Notes under the pieces: model-generated | The model's input: the letters and a program-made list of their open reading frames with translations, nothing else | What the model was told of the DNA's origin: nothing | Databases searched by the model: none | DNA from: Hansschlegelia beijingensis | GTDB taxonomy: Bacteria > Pseudomonadota > Alphaproteobacteria > Rhizobiales > Methylopilaceae | Direction: 5' to 3' | Length of the DNA stretch: 64,000 bases | Assembly: GCF_014196425.1 (NCBI RefSeq) | Contig: NZ_JACIDR010000001.1 | Coordinates: forward strand, 434,001-498,000 | In this document: positions 35,353 through 43,930 of the stretch, piece by piece | Layout: every line of letters starts with the position of its first letter | Position numbering within the stretch: the stretch's first letter is position 1 | Translations under genes and position numbers: made by a program

Positions 35353-36376
35353 GCGCGGCGCGGCTCTCGCCCGGGTCCTCGCGCCGCTCGTCGGGGCCGC
35401 TCTCGTCGCCGGCGCGGTGTTCGCGATCGGCGGCTCGGGGGTCGGCCGCAGCTGGGGCGCCGCGCAGAGCTACGCGATCGCGCCGATCGTCCCGCTTCCC
35501 GTGGACCCTGCGAAAGCCGTGCTCGGGGGGATGCTGTTCGAGGACGAGCGGCTGTCCCATGACGATCAGACCTCCTGCGCCACGTGCCACGATCTGAAGA
35601 AGGGAGGGGTCGGCCCCAGCCCGGCCAAGCCGCGGAACGGCGCGAAGAGCGCCTTCGACACGCTCAGCGTCTTCAACGCCGTTTTCAACTACCGCCTGAA
35701 CTGGCTGGGGGAGTTCAGCAGCCTGGAGGAGGCGATCGACTCGGCGGTCGACGATCCCGCCGAGCTCGCGACCAACTGGAACGACATGCTGACGAAGCTG
35801 AAGGCGGATCCTCTCTATGCCGACCGGTTCCGGGCGCTCTACGGCGGCGGCTGGGACAAGGCCGCCGTGCTGGACGCCCTCGTTCAGTTCCAGCGCACCC
35901 TCGTCACGCCGGACAGCCGGTTCGACCGGTTTCTGCGGGATCAGGAAGGCGCGATCACGGCGGAGGAGGAGAAGGGCTTTCGACTGTTCGAGGGCTTCGG
36001 CTGCATCGCCTGTCATCAGGGCCGCAACGTCGGGGGCAATCTCGTCCAGAAGTTCGGGGTGTTCGCGAAGCCGGCCGGCGACCGGAAGATGATGAAGCCG
36101 GCCGACCTCGGGCGCATCGCCATCACGGGTCTCGAGCGCGACCGGTTCGTGTTCCGCGTTCCAAGCCTCCGGAACGTCGCCGTGACGGCGCCGTATCTGC
36201 ATGACGGCAGCGTCGCCTCGCTCGAGGAGGTCGTCGCGATCATGGGGCGGACGCAGCTCGGCCGCGAGCTCGGCACGTCGGACATCGACCTGATCGTGAA
36301 GTTCCTCCGGACCCTTACCGGGCGCTACCAGGGCGTGCCGCTCGACCAGGCCGAGGATGTCGGGGCCGCGAAGTGA
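35321..36376 (+). CDS. Di-haem cytochrome c peroxidase family protein
   Basis: A 351-residue periplasmic or membrane-anchored cytochrome of the CCP/MauG family. An N-terminal hydrophobic segment (about residues 18-45) acts as a signal or anchor. Two haem-binding CxxCH motifs are present: CATCH at 86-90 and CIACH at 228-232. FEDERLSHDDQ and VPSLRNVAVTAPYLHDGSV are family signatures. Usual members reduce H2O2 using c-type cytochromes. The gene sits between a response regulator and a kinase, overlapping both, which suggests a signalling or redox-sensing function. It could also be a plain peroxidase. Confidence 0.9.
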   Translation: MSSPSPSKSSRRGAALARVLAPLVGAALVAGAVFAIGGSGVGRSWGAAQSYAIAPIVPLPVDPAKAVLGGMLFEDERLSHDDQTSCATCHDLKKGGVGPSPAKPRNGAKSAFDTLSVFNAVFNYRLNWLGEFSSLEEAIDSAVDDPAELATNWNDMLTKLKADPLYADRFRALYGGGWDKAAVLDALVQFQRTLVTPDSRFDRFLRDQEGAITAEEEKGFRLFEGFGCIACHQGRNVGGNLVQKFGVFAKPAGDRKMMKPADLGRIAITGLERDRFVFRVPSLRNVAVTAPYLHDGSVASLEEVVAIMGRTQLGRELGTSDIDLIVKFLRTLTGRYQGVPLDQAEDVGAAK

Positions 36377-38838
36377 AGCGTATCGGCGGGCCGGCTCTCA
36401 TCGGCGCCCTGCTGCTGGTGTCTGTCTACCTGGTGACGCGCGGGGCCTTTCCGGACGCGACGCTGCATCAGCGCGTGCTGGTCGCCCTGATCGAAACCTT
36501 CCTCGACGACGCCGCGCTGCAGCGGGACGTGCTGCAGGCCCGCGCCGGAACGCTCGGCAACTACGACAGGCTCAACGAACGCATCGCGGAGCTGCGGCAG
36601 GCGACCGAAGAGCTGAAGGCCGCGAACTCGATCGCGTCGGGGGAGGCCAAGGCCGGCATCGAGGATGCGCTGGTCGAGCTCGACGACGCCGTCGCCGCCA
36701 AGGAGGACCTCGTCGAGCGCTTCAAGGGAGCGGTCGCGCTCACGCGGAACTCGGTGCGCATCTTCATCTACGCCGCCGAACGTATCAACGAGAGCAGCGC
36801 GGCCGCGGGCGCGGACTGGGCCGCCGCGATCTCGCAATCCGTGGTGGCGATCATGGCGTTTCTGGAACGCCCCGAGATCGACAATCGCGATCGCGCGATC
36901 GCGGCGCTGAAGGGGCTCGACGCCGAGGCCCAGAAGCCCGGCGCGCCAGCCGAGTTCAAGGAGCTCGCGCTCCACGGCAAGCTGCTGATCAACTACGTCC
37001 CTACGCTCGCCTTCCTCACCGACGAGATCCAGGGCGACGCCGTCCGGGATCGCGCGAAGACGCTCCGCTCCAGATATCTCGAGGCCTACAACGAGGCCGA
37101 GACGCACGCGGCGCGGATCCAGGCCTTCCTCGTCCTGAGCGCTATCGGCCTCTGCCTTCTCAATTTCTTCCTGATCGTGCGCCTCGGCGTGGGCGCGCGG
37201 CGCCTCGAGCGGCGCGCGTCGCTGGAGCGCGCGGCCGCCACCATATCGGGGCGCTTCATCGCGCTTCCCTGGCGCCAGACGGCGGACGCCGTGCGGTTCG
37301 CGCTGGAGCGGCTCGCCGAGCAGACCGGGGCCGACGAGATCGACCTGCTGGTCCTCGACGACGACCGGCAGATCGACGAGAAGCACCACTGGCCGCCGTC
37401 CGGAGGCGGGCTCTCGGACGCCGAGACGGCCGCCGTGCTGTCGCTTTCGGAAGGCGCCACCGGCCCGCTGATTCATTCGGTGCGTGACGCGCAGGGCAAG
37501 TTCGTGGAGTCACGGGCCGTCCTCAAGTTCCCGCTTCAGGGGCCGGGACGCTCCGCCGGCTTCCTCGTGCTGAGGGCGCAGGATCCGAGCGCGCGTTTCG
37601 TCGACGAGGACCGCGCCCTGCTCGGAATGGTGGGCGACATCTTCCGCTCCGCCCTCGAACGATCGCGCAACGAGAAGGAGCGCCACGCGCTTCAGACGCA
37701 GCTGTCCCGCGCCCAGCGGCTCGAGGCGCTCGGCACGCTCGCCGGCAGCGTCGCGCACGAGTTCAACAACATCCTCGGCGCCATAAGGGGGCATGCCGAG
37801 TTCGCGTCCGACACGCTTCGGCGGGACGGGCCGGCGCGGCGCCACATCGCGCAGATCCTCACCGCCAGCGCCCGGGCCCAGACCGTGATCGACCGGATCC
37901 TAGCCTTCGGCCGCCGGCGGCGCGAGCACAACCGTCCGTTCGACGCCAGCCAGGCGCTGGAGGAGGCGCTGACCCTGCTGCGCGCCTCGCTGCCGGTGGG
38001 CATCGAGTTCAAGACCCAGATCGCCCCTGACGTGATCCTCCACGGCGAGGTGACCGAGCTTCAGCAGATCGTGCTCAACCTCTGCACGAACGCGGCGCAC
38101 GCGATGAACGGGGAGGGCGTCGTCACGGTCGAGCTGTCACGGGTGAAGCTCGACGGCGATCGCGCGCCGGCTCTGCGCCGCCTGCCGGCCGGCTGGTGCG
38201 CGCGCATCGCGGTGGCGGACCACGGCAGCGGCATCGCGCCGGGCATGCTGGACCGCATCTTCGAGCCGTTCTTCACGACGAAGAGGGTCGGCGTGGGGAC
38301 GGGCCTCGGCCTGTCGACCGTCCAGGAGATCGTGGAGGCCTGGGGCGGCGGGTTGACCGTGTCGAGCGCGCTCGGCGCCGGCACCGTGATGCAGGTCTAC
38401 CTGCCGGTCTCGCGCCAGAGCGCCCTGAACCAGGACAAGGGCGCCGCGCGCGGCAGCGGGGAGACGGTCCTGATCGCCGAGCGCGACCGTCAGGCGCTCG
38501 AGCGCGACGAGGAGATCCTAGCGGCACTCGGCTACGAACCCGTCGGCTTTACGGACGCCGGCCAGGCGCTCGCCGCGATCCGCGCAGAGCCGGACCGGTT
38601 CCAGATCGGCGTCATCGACGACCGTTTCGCGCGCGAGACCGGCGTCGACCTGCCCCGGCGCATCGCCGAGATCGGAGCGGGCTTCCCCCTCCTGCTCATC
38701 GCCCATTCCGAAGAGGAAGCCGACGCCGCCTATCTGAAGGAGGTCGGCGTGTCCGACGTTCTGCGGAGACCGCTCCGGCTGCGCGACATCGCGGACGCGC
38801 TCTCGCGGCGCAAGGCCAAGGCGTCCCAGGGCGGCTGA
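36373..38838 (+). CDS. VirA-like hybrid sensor histidine kinase
   Basis: An 821-residue kinase. One membrane segment near the N-terminus and another near residue 250 enclose an all-helical periplasmic domain of about 225 residues, similar to the DAHL domain described in VirA-like kinases. A GAF-like region follows (about 290-420). The phosphoacceptor His462 lies in VAHEFNN. HATPase motifs are LQQIVLNLCTNAAHAM, DHGSGIAPG and GTGLGLSTVQEIVEAWGG. The C-terminus is a receiver-like domain with a likely Asp749 but Arg-Pro replacing the usual Lys-Pro, so its activity is unsure. The ATGA overlap with the peroxidase shows coupling. Confidence 0.9.
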   Translation: MKRIGGPALIGALLLVSVYLVTRGAFPDATLHQRVLVALIETFLDDAALQRDVLQARAGTLGNYDRLNERIAELRQATEELKAANSIASGEAKAGIEDALVELDDAVAAKEDLVERFKGAVALTRNSVRIFIYAAERINESSAAAGADWAAAISQSVVAIMAFLERPEIDNRDRAIAALKGLDAEAQKPGAPAEFKELALHGKLLINYVPTLAFLTDEIQGDAVRDRAKTLRSRYLEAYNEAETHAARIQAFLVLSAIGLCLLNFFLIVRLGVGARRLERRASLERAAATISGRFIALPWRQTADAVRFALERLAEQTGADEIDLLVLDDDRQIDEKHHWPPSGGGLSDAETAAVLSLSEGATGPLIHSVRDAQGKFVESRAVLKFPLQGPGRSAGFLVLRAQDPSARFVDEDRALLGMVGDIFRSALERSRNEKERHALQTQLSRAQRLEALGTLAGSVAHEFNNILGAIRGHAEFASDTLRRDGPARRHIAQILTASARAQTVIDRILAFGRRRREHNRPFDASQALEEALTLLRASLPVGIEFKTQIAPDVILHGEVTELQQIVLNLCTNAAHAMNGEGVVTVELSRVKLDGDRAPALRRLPAGWCARIAVADHGSGIAPGMLDRIFEPFFTTKRVGVGTGLGLSTVQEIVEAWGGGLTVSSALGAGTVMQVYLPVSRQSALNQDKGAARGSGETVLIAERDRQALERDEEILAALGYEPVGFTDAGQALAAIRAEPDRFQIGVIDDRFARETGVDLPRRIAEIGAGFPLLLIAHSEEEADAAYLKEVGVSDVLRRPLRLRDIADALSRRKAKASQGG

Positions 38839-38997
38839 ATCCGGCGTGGCCGGCGATCCGGCCGGGCATGGCCGTCCGCCGCGGTTTCAGCCGTAGCCGA
38901 GAAACGGCGTGCGGAAACCATACACAGTCCCGGCGACGGCACCCTCGGGGGAGACGGACGCGTCGCGCCCGCTTGCCCACGCTACGAGGGACCGCCA

Positions 38998-39633
38998 ATG
39001 GTCGAAAGCCTCCGCACGCCCGAGACCTTTTCCGACTTCAGCCACACGCCGCCCGCTATCAAGACCACCGAGGCGCTCACGCTCTACAACCCCTTCTACT
39101 ACGACCTCTCGACCACCCCGCTCGCGATCGACCCCGAGTGGGCGGCGGCGCCCGGGATCACGCTGAACTGGCTCGCGCAGACGATCGACGGCCAGACGCG
39201 GCTCGTCTTTGGGGTGGAGGCCGACACGCCGGCGAACTTCCTCGCCTTCGCCGACCGTTTCGCAATGGGGCACAACCTGACGGAGCAAGACGCCGCCCGT
39301 CTGTGCTTCACGGGGCACCCGACGCTCGCGCATATCGGGACCGGCGCGCCCCAGGGTCGCGACCTCAGAGGAAGGGACCTCGCCGGTTACGTGGGCAGTC
39401 TCCAGAACTACACCGGGGTGATCGGCGGCGAGCTGAGGCGTCAGCACGACGAGTGGTGGATCAACGATCAATCCGGCCGCTATGGCAGCCAGCGACAGTC
39501 GCGGGGGCCCAACGCGGCGGAGCTCAGGCTGGACAACCCGGCGCGAATGGCGGCCTTTCGGAAGGAGCTGATGACCATCGTGAAGAGGAAGTTCAGCGAA
39601 TCCGCGAGTCTCGACGTGCAGTTCGCTCCTTGA
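38998..39633 (+). CDS. Uncharacterised protein flanking the T6SS locus
   Basis: A 211-residue protein with ATG behind a GAGGGA site and no motif I can assign firmly. There is no signal peptide or membrane segment. A central ETFSDFSHTPPAIKT segment precedes NPFYYDLSTTPLAIDP. The C-terminal part has DEWWINDQSGRYG and a helix LDNPARMAAFRKELMTIVKR. The INxQSGRY element is reminiscent of an NxSGHY motif in several bacterial toxin-like or secreted families, a weak resemblance. It is convergent with tssG, 52 bases away, so it may be a T6SS-associated cargo or accessory protein. No immunity candidate is adjacent. Confidence 0.6.
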   Translation: MVESLRTPETFSDFSHTPPAIKTTEALTLYNPFYYDLSTTPLAIDPEWAAAPGITLNWLAQTIDGQTRLVFGVEADTPANFLAFADRFAMGHNLTEQDAARLCFTGHPTLAHIGTGAPQGRDLRGRDLAGYVGSLQNYTGVIGGELRRQHDEWWINDQSGRYGSQRQSRGPNAAELRLDNPARMAAFRKELMTIVKRKFSESASLDVQFAP

Positions 39634-39685
39634 TGCGGTGAAGCGCCCGGCGTTACGGCCAGTCGATCGGCGAACGATCGCCTGA

Positions 39686-40798
39686 TCACGCCGCTTCCGC
39701 GATCCGGGCCGAGGAGAACGTCGCCTCGGCCGCGTCGCGCCTTCGCCCCCCGCTGACCGGAAGCCATCCGGTCCAGCCGAGCCTGCAGGGGGCGTCGGGA
39801 CCAAGGGTCGGGGCCGGAACGGCCGGCGCCGCCAGCACGGGGTTCACCGCAAAGCCGGTCGCGGCGCCGAGATAGGCCCGGGCGAGCGCAGCCAGACGCT
39901 CGAGCAGCGCGCCGCCGGGAAGCAGGGCGTTGAACTCCTCCAGATCAAGCGGCCCGATCCTCAACGTGATCCGGGACTGGATGTCCCATGCGCGCGCGCC
40001 GATGGCGGCGTCGACGCCAAGCCGATTGAAGCGGCCCGCGCCGGCCCTCGGCAGCATCGTCATCTGCCCCTGGCCAAGCTCAAGCCACCCCCCGGTGAAT
40101 TGCTCGACGGCGACCGGCCGTCCCAGCCATTCCGAAAGAAGGCTCTCGAGCCGGTCGGCCGAGCGGGGGCGGGCGGAAAAGGCGCCCGAATAGAACAGCA
40201 GCGGCTCCAGCCCTGGACGCGCGCGCGCCTGCAGATCGGGGGCGGCGTATCCGACCAGAGCGAGCAGCGCGTCGCGGATCCCGTCTTGTGGGGAAACGGT
40301 CGCGTCCGCGCCGCCGATCGCTGCGGCGTCGGCCGATCGCGCGGGGCGATACTTGAGGCCCGCGGCGGCGAACTGGGCCGCCGGCCGCTGGACCAGCAGG
40401 TCCAGAAACTGGCCGAGCGCACCGGACCGGTTGCGCGCCTCCGAGATCGCCAGCTCCGTGTAGGACCGCGGCAGGACGCCGGCCGGCCCCGTCAGCCCAA
40501 GGAGGCCCGTCCTCACGATGAAGCCGCCGTCGTCGGATCGGCGGATGGCGAGCACGTCGCTCGGGACGAAGGCGAGGCCGAGCGCGGCTTCATGCCGGAC
40601 GGCGCTTCCGGGATCGCCGCGCCCGCTCGCGCGCCTCAGGACCGACAGGGCGGCGTCGAATGAGAAGCGCGCGGGCTCGTCCAGCAGGGTCTGCAGCAGG
40701 GAGCGGCGCGCCGCGTCCGGCGAGACGCGTGGGAGAACAGGCGCTAAGCTCGTCCGGCCGAGCTCGCCCGCGGCGGGAGCGGATCCGTCGCGCGTCAC
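39686..40798 (-). CDS. tssG: T6SS baseplate protein TssG
   Basis: A 370-residue baseplate wedge subunit (ImpH/VasB). The family opening is RRSLLQTLLDEPARFSFDAA, followed by FRLLRRA-like LSVLRRASG, and later RPVAVEQFTGGWLELGQGQ. TssG with TssF and TssE forms the baseplate that attaches the sheath to the membrane complex. The ATG at 40798 overlaps the tssF stop by 4 bases. It is the last gene of the tssA unit. Confidence 0.93.
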   Translation of the reverse strand: MTRDGSAPAAGELGRTSLAPVLPRVSPDAARRSLLQTLLDEPARFSFDAALSVLRRASGRGDPGSAVRHEAALGLAFVPSDVLAIRRSDDGGFIVRTGLLGLTGPAGVLPRSYTELAISEARNRSGALGQFLDLLVQRPAAQFAAAGLKYRPARSADAAAIGGADATVSPQDGIRDALLALVGYAAPDLQARARPGLEPLLFYSGAFSARPRSADRLESLLSEWLGRPVAVEQFTGGWLELGQGQMTMLPRAGAGRFNRLGVDAAIGARAWDIQSRITLRIGPLDLEEFNALLPGGALLERLAALARAYLGAATGFAVNPVLAAPAVPAPTLGPDAPCRLGWTGWLPVSGGRRRDAAEATFSSARIAEAA

Positions 40799-42618
40799 AG
40801 CAGCGCCTGCGCGCCCGCGCGGGGCGGATATCGCACGACCGGGCCGGGCCGCCCGCGCAGCATGACCTCCGTCCTGACGAAGGAGTTGACCGTGGCGTGC
40901 AGCGCCAGGAACCGCTCCAGCACCGTCGCGAGCAGGAACAGGCCGCCGCTCTCCCAGGCGTCCTTCTCGAAGGTCAAGGTCACGTCGAGTCCCCGGCAGA
41001 AGCTACCGCGCCTGGCCCCCGGAACCCGGGCGGTCGCGTCGGACGAACGGACGTCGACCAGCGCCGCGATCGCCGCGCGCGTCTCGGCGGTGTCGCGCAC
41101 GTCGTAAAGCCGAAGCGCTTCGCGAAGCGTCCCGGCCGCCTCCTGCCCACCGACGATCGACAGGTGGCCGAGCGAGAGGTGCGAAATCAGCCGCCAGCTC
41201 CGCGGCTCGTGAAGCGGCGGCCGCCAAGACGGGGTCGGCGCGGTCAGACAGGCGATGCGCGAGACGGAGCTCAATCCGTCCTGGGCGAACAGGCGAGGCT
41301 GGTCGCCCCCGAACGGAAGCTGCGCGGGAAGCTCCCGATTGGTGCAGAGCGCGTCGACGGAGAGAACCTTGTCGGCCGGTCGGTTCACGTCCAGCTCGGG
41401 ATAGAAGGGCGCCAGCAGAACCTCCGACCCGCCTGCGGCGCCCGGGCTGTCGCGCCTCGCGGTGGCGTAGAAGCCGGCGGGCGCCTCTCCGGCGTGAAGC
41501 GCGCCGACGTTCCTGTAAAAGGGAAGCAGCGGGGCGCTGGAGCCGTCGTCGGCGATCTCCCGCACCTGCTCCACGCTCCAGACCTCGTAGGCCCGCGGAC
41601 TCTGGTAATCCGGGACGAGGGGATATTCGACGCGGGCGCCGTCGACCTCGACGGGCTCGCATCGCCGGGGGAACAGGTTCACGATCGGCGTGCAGCCGAG
41701 CGCCAGCGTCTCGGCGCGCACCGAGCGTTCGAGCGCAGGGGCCGCCTGGTCGAAATAGATGAACAGCTCCAGGCGGCCGCTGTCCTGCACGAGCGTGCGC
41801 GCGCCCAGTCCCGCGATGTCCACGAACAGGAATTTCTCGGGCAGGGCGAAGTATTCCGTCAGGAGCCGGAACCCGGAGAACGATCGCGCCGGCCATGGGC
41901 ACAGGGCCTCCTCCGGCGCGAAGCCGACGGGGCGCAGGCTCGCCGCCGGCAGGAGGGTCGGCCGGTCGTCGTTCGGCCCGTCGGCCAGGGCGAGGCCGAC
42001 CGTGTGGGCGCACAGCAACTCGTAAAGCGGAAGCGTCTGCTCCGATGGGCCGCGCAGAAAGAAGCGCAGCTCATCCGTCTCTAGTTCGGCGAAGGTGGCT
42101 TCCGGGTCCGTGAGGCGCAGCACGACCCTCAGGCTGGCGCGCGCCCCCGGCGCCGCCGGGTTCGCCGGCGCGGTCAGCGGGAGGCCCGAGAGGCGCGCGC
42201 TCTCGACCTCGATCGGCCAGAGCGTGGCGGGATAGACCGTCCGGTAGCGGATCGGCTCGCCGGCGACCGGTTCGGTCTCGAGCATCGTTCCCGCCGGGAC
42301 GACGACCGGGACGCGGAGATCCGGCTTGCAGCCGAACTGCGCGATCGCGGCCGACGGAGTCGGGCGGAGATAATTGGGGTAGAGGACGCCGAGCAGCGCG
42401 TCGGTGAGCTCCGGCAGCTCGTCGTCGAGCCGCTGATGCGTCCGCGCGGTCAGGAAGGCCACACCCTCGAGCAGCCTCTCCACATGGGGATCGTCGACCT
42501 TGTCGCCGCTCAGCCGCAGGCGGCCCGCGATCTTGGGATGCGCGTCGGCGAATTCACGCGCGAGACCCCGCAGCGCCTCGAGTTCCCGGTTGTAGGAGAA
42601 CAGCAGCGCGTCATCCAC
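40795..42618 (-). CDS. tssF: T6SS baseplate protein TssF
   Basis: A 607-residue TssF (ImpG/VasA). The family opening is LLFSYNRELEALRGLAREFA, then FADAHPKIAGRLRLSGDKV and DDPHVERLLEGVAFLTARTH. The start is GTG at 42618, with GGAGG about 8 bases upstream in the end of tssE; the much longer in-frame extension is rejected because it runs across tssE. Together with TssG, TssE and TssK it builds the wedge. Length and motifs are normal. Confidence 0.95.
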   Translation of the reverse strand: MDDALLFSYNRELEALRGLAREFADAHPKIAGRLRLSGDKVDDPHVERLLEGVAFLTARTHQRLDDELPELTDALLGVLYPNYLRPTPSAAIAQFGCKPDLRVPVVVPAGTMLETEPVAGEPIRYRTVYPATLWPIEVESARLSGLPLTAPANPAAPGARASLRVVLRLTDPEATFAELETDELRFFLRGPSEQTLPLYELLCAHTVGLALADGPNDDRPTLLPAASLRPVGFAPEEALCPWPARSFSGFRLLTEYFALPEKFLFVDIAGLGARTLVQDSGRLELFIYFDQAAPALERSVRAETLALGCTPIVNLFPRRCEPVEVDGARVEYPLVPDYQSPRAYEVWSVEQVREIADDGSSAPLLPFYRNVGALHAGEAPAGFYATARRDSPGAAGGSEVLLAPFYPELDVNRPADKVLSVDALCTNRELPAQLPFGGDQPRLFAQDGLSSVSRIACLTAPTPSWRPPLHEPRSWRLISHLSLGHLSIVGGQEAAGTLREALRLYDVRDTAETRAAIAALVDVRSSDATARVPGARRGSFCRGLDVTLTFEKDAWESGGLFLLATVLERFLALHATVNSFVRTEVMLRGRPGPVVRYPPRAGAQALL

Positions 42619-42620
42619 GG

Positions 42621-43112
42621 TCAGACCTCCTCGGCCAGCCGGAGCACGACGTCCGCGGTCGTGGTGTCGACCAGCGTGTCGAAGCTGATGGGTTCGGGAC
42701 TCGGGTCGATCATCAGGAGCCCGCCGATGCTGAGGGCGAGCGTGGCCCGGAGCGTCGAGGCCTGTTCGGCGAGACGGACCTGAACCTGGCCCAGCCGGGG
42801 CTCGAAGCGCCGGATGGCGTCCTCGATCTCCGCCCGGAAGTCCTCCCGGGCCTCCTCGTCGTTGAAGGCGCCGGCCGTCAGGTCCGGGACGCCGTATCCG
42901 AGAGGCGACGTGCGCAGCGCCGGCCAGGCGACGGACCGCCAGGGGCGGCGGGCGTTGAGCAGGTGCTCGACGTCGCGCTGAACGGCGGATCTGAGGTCCT
43001 CGACCGTCTGGGAGGTGGTCTTCGTCCTGTCCCTTGCCCTCTGGGGCTCGGCGTCGAGCAGCCGGTCGAGCACGGAGGCTCTCGCCCGCAGAGGCTTTGA
43101 CGCGGCGCTCAT
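42621..43112 (-). CDS. tssE: T6SS baseplate protein TssE (gp25-like)
   Basis: A 163-residue gp25/lysozyme-like baseplate protein. It has SVLDRLLDAEP at the start, SVQRDVEHLLN-like AVQRDVEHLLNARRPW, then SPLGYGVPDLTAG, and a C-terminal PEPISFDTLVDTTTADVVLR. Its ATG overlaps the tagJ stop by 4 bases. TssE links the sheath to the wedge. Confidence 0.93.
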   Translation of the reverse strand: MSAASKPLRARASVLDRLLDAEPQRARDRTKTTSQTVEDLRSAVQRDVEHLLNARRPWRSVAWPALRTSPLGYGVPDLTAGAFNDEEAREDFRAEIEDAIRRFEPRLGQVQVRLAEQASTLRATLALSIGGLLMIDPSPEPISFDTLVDTTTADVVLRLAEEV

Positions 43113-43894
43113 GCGAACTCCACCGAGCGGAGGTCGCCGAGAGCGACGCCATCGTCGCCGGCCAGAAAAATCCTCTGGCCGCTGCCGCGCACGGGCGCCG
43201 TGTCGGTCCAGTCGGTGCGCCGGCCGAGGCGCAGCTCGTCGTCGGCCGTCGGCCCGTCATAGAGCGCAGGCAGGTAGACGTCGCCCTGCGGGCCGTCCCG
43301 CACGGTCAGCGTGCAGCGCCGCCAGAACAGGTCGCGCGGCCGCTCCTGCGGGTGCAGCTCCATGCTGACCACCCGTTCGAGCGGCGCCCAGAAATACTTC
43401 CCGGTGGTGGTCAGAACCTCGAGGCTGCCGCCGCAAAGGTCGTCGGCGTCACGGAAATCCTCGAACGCCGCGCCGTTCGCCTGACCGGAGACGGACGGGC
43501 GGAGCCGCTCCGCCGCCTCCGCGGCCGCGGCCGCGCCGGCGTCGTCCCCGTCGCGCAGCGCGACGACCACGCCGAGCGCGGCCTTCTGGCTCTCGGTGGG
43601 CTCGCCCAAGAACTCCGGGAGACGGCCTTCGCCGAAAAGCTGCCGTCGCGCGGTCGCGGCCCGGAGCAGCTGCCGGAACTCGGCGACCACCAGCGCCGCC
43701 CCCGGCTCGATCGCCTCCGCCGCCGCCATCATGTCGTCCGCCCGCTTGAACTCGCCCGCGAACAGCAGGAGCTCGGCGAGCAGAAGGCGCGGCGCGACGT
43801 CGGCCGGGCGCTTCTGGACGCTCGAGGCGGCCGCCGCGATCGCTTCGGCGAGCCTGCCCTGCCGGAAGAAGGCTCCGGCGTCATGGCTGTCCAT
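43109..43894 (-). CDS. tagJ: T6SS accessory protein TagJ (ImpE family)
   Basis: A 261-residue ImpE/TagJ protein. It has tetratricopeptide-like helices in residues 5-130 (ASSVQKRPADVAPRLLLAEL), then the family segment WAPLERVVSMELHPQERPRD and VYLPALYDG with a basic linker. In Pseudomonas TagJ binds the sheath component TssB and the ClpV ATPase. It is between tssC2 and tssE. Length is usual. Confidence 0.9.
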   Translation of the reverse strand: MDSHDAGAFFRQGRLAEAIAAAASSVQKRPADVAPRLLLAELLLFAGEFKRADDMMAAAEAIEPGAALVVAEFRQLLRAATARRQLFGEGRLPEFLGEPTESQKAALGVVVALRDGDDAGAAAAAEAAERLRPSVSGQANGAAFEDFRDADDLCGGSLEVLTTTGKYFWAPLERVVSMELHPQERPRDLFWRRCTLTVRDGPQGDVYLPALYDGPTADDELRLGRRTDWTDTAPVRGSGQRIFLAGDDGVALGDLRSVEFA

Positions 43895-43930
43895 TCTCTG
43901 CCTCCATTCTCTTCGGGTTCGTCGGACGGC

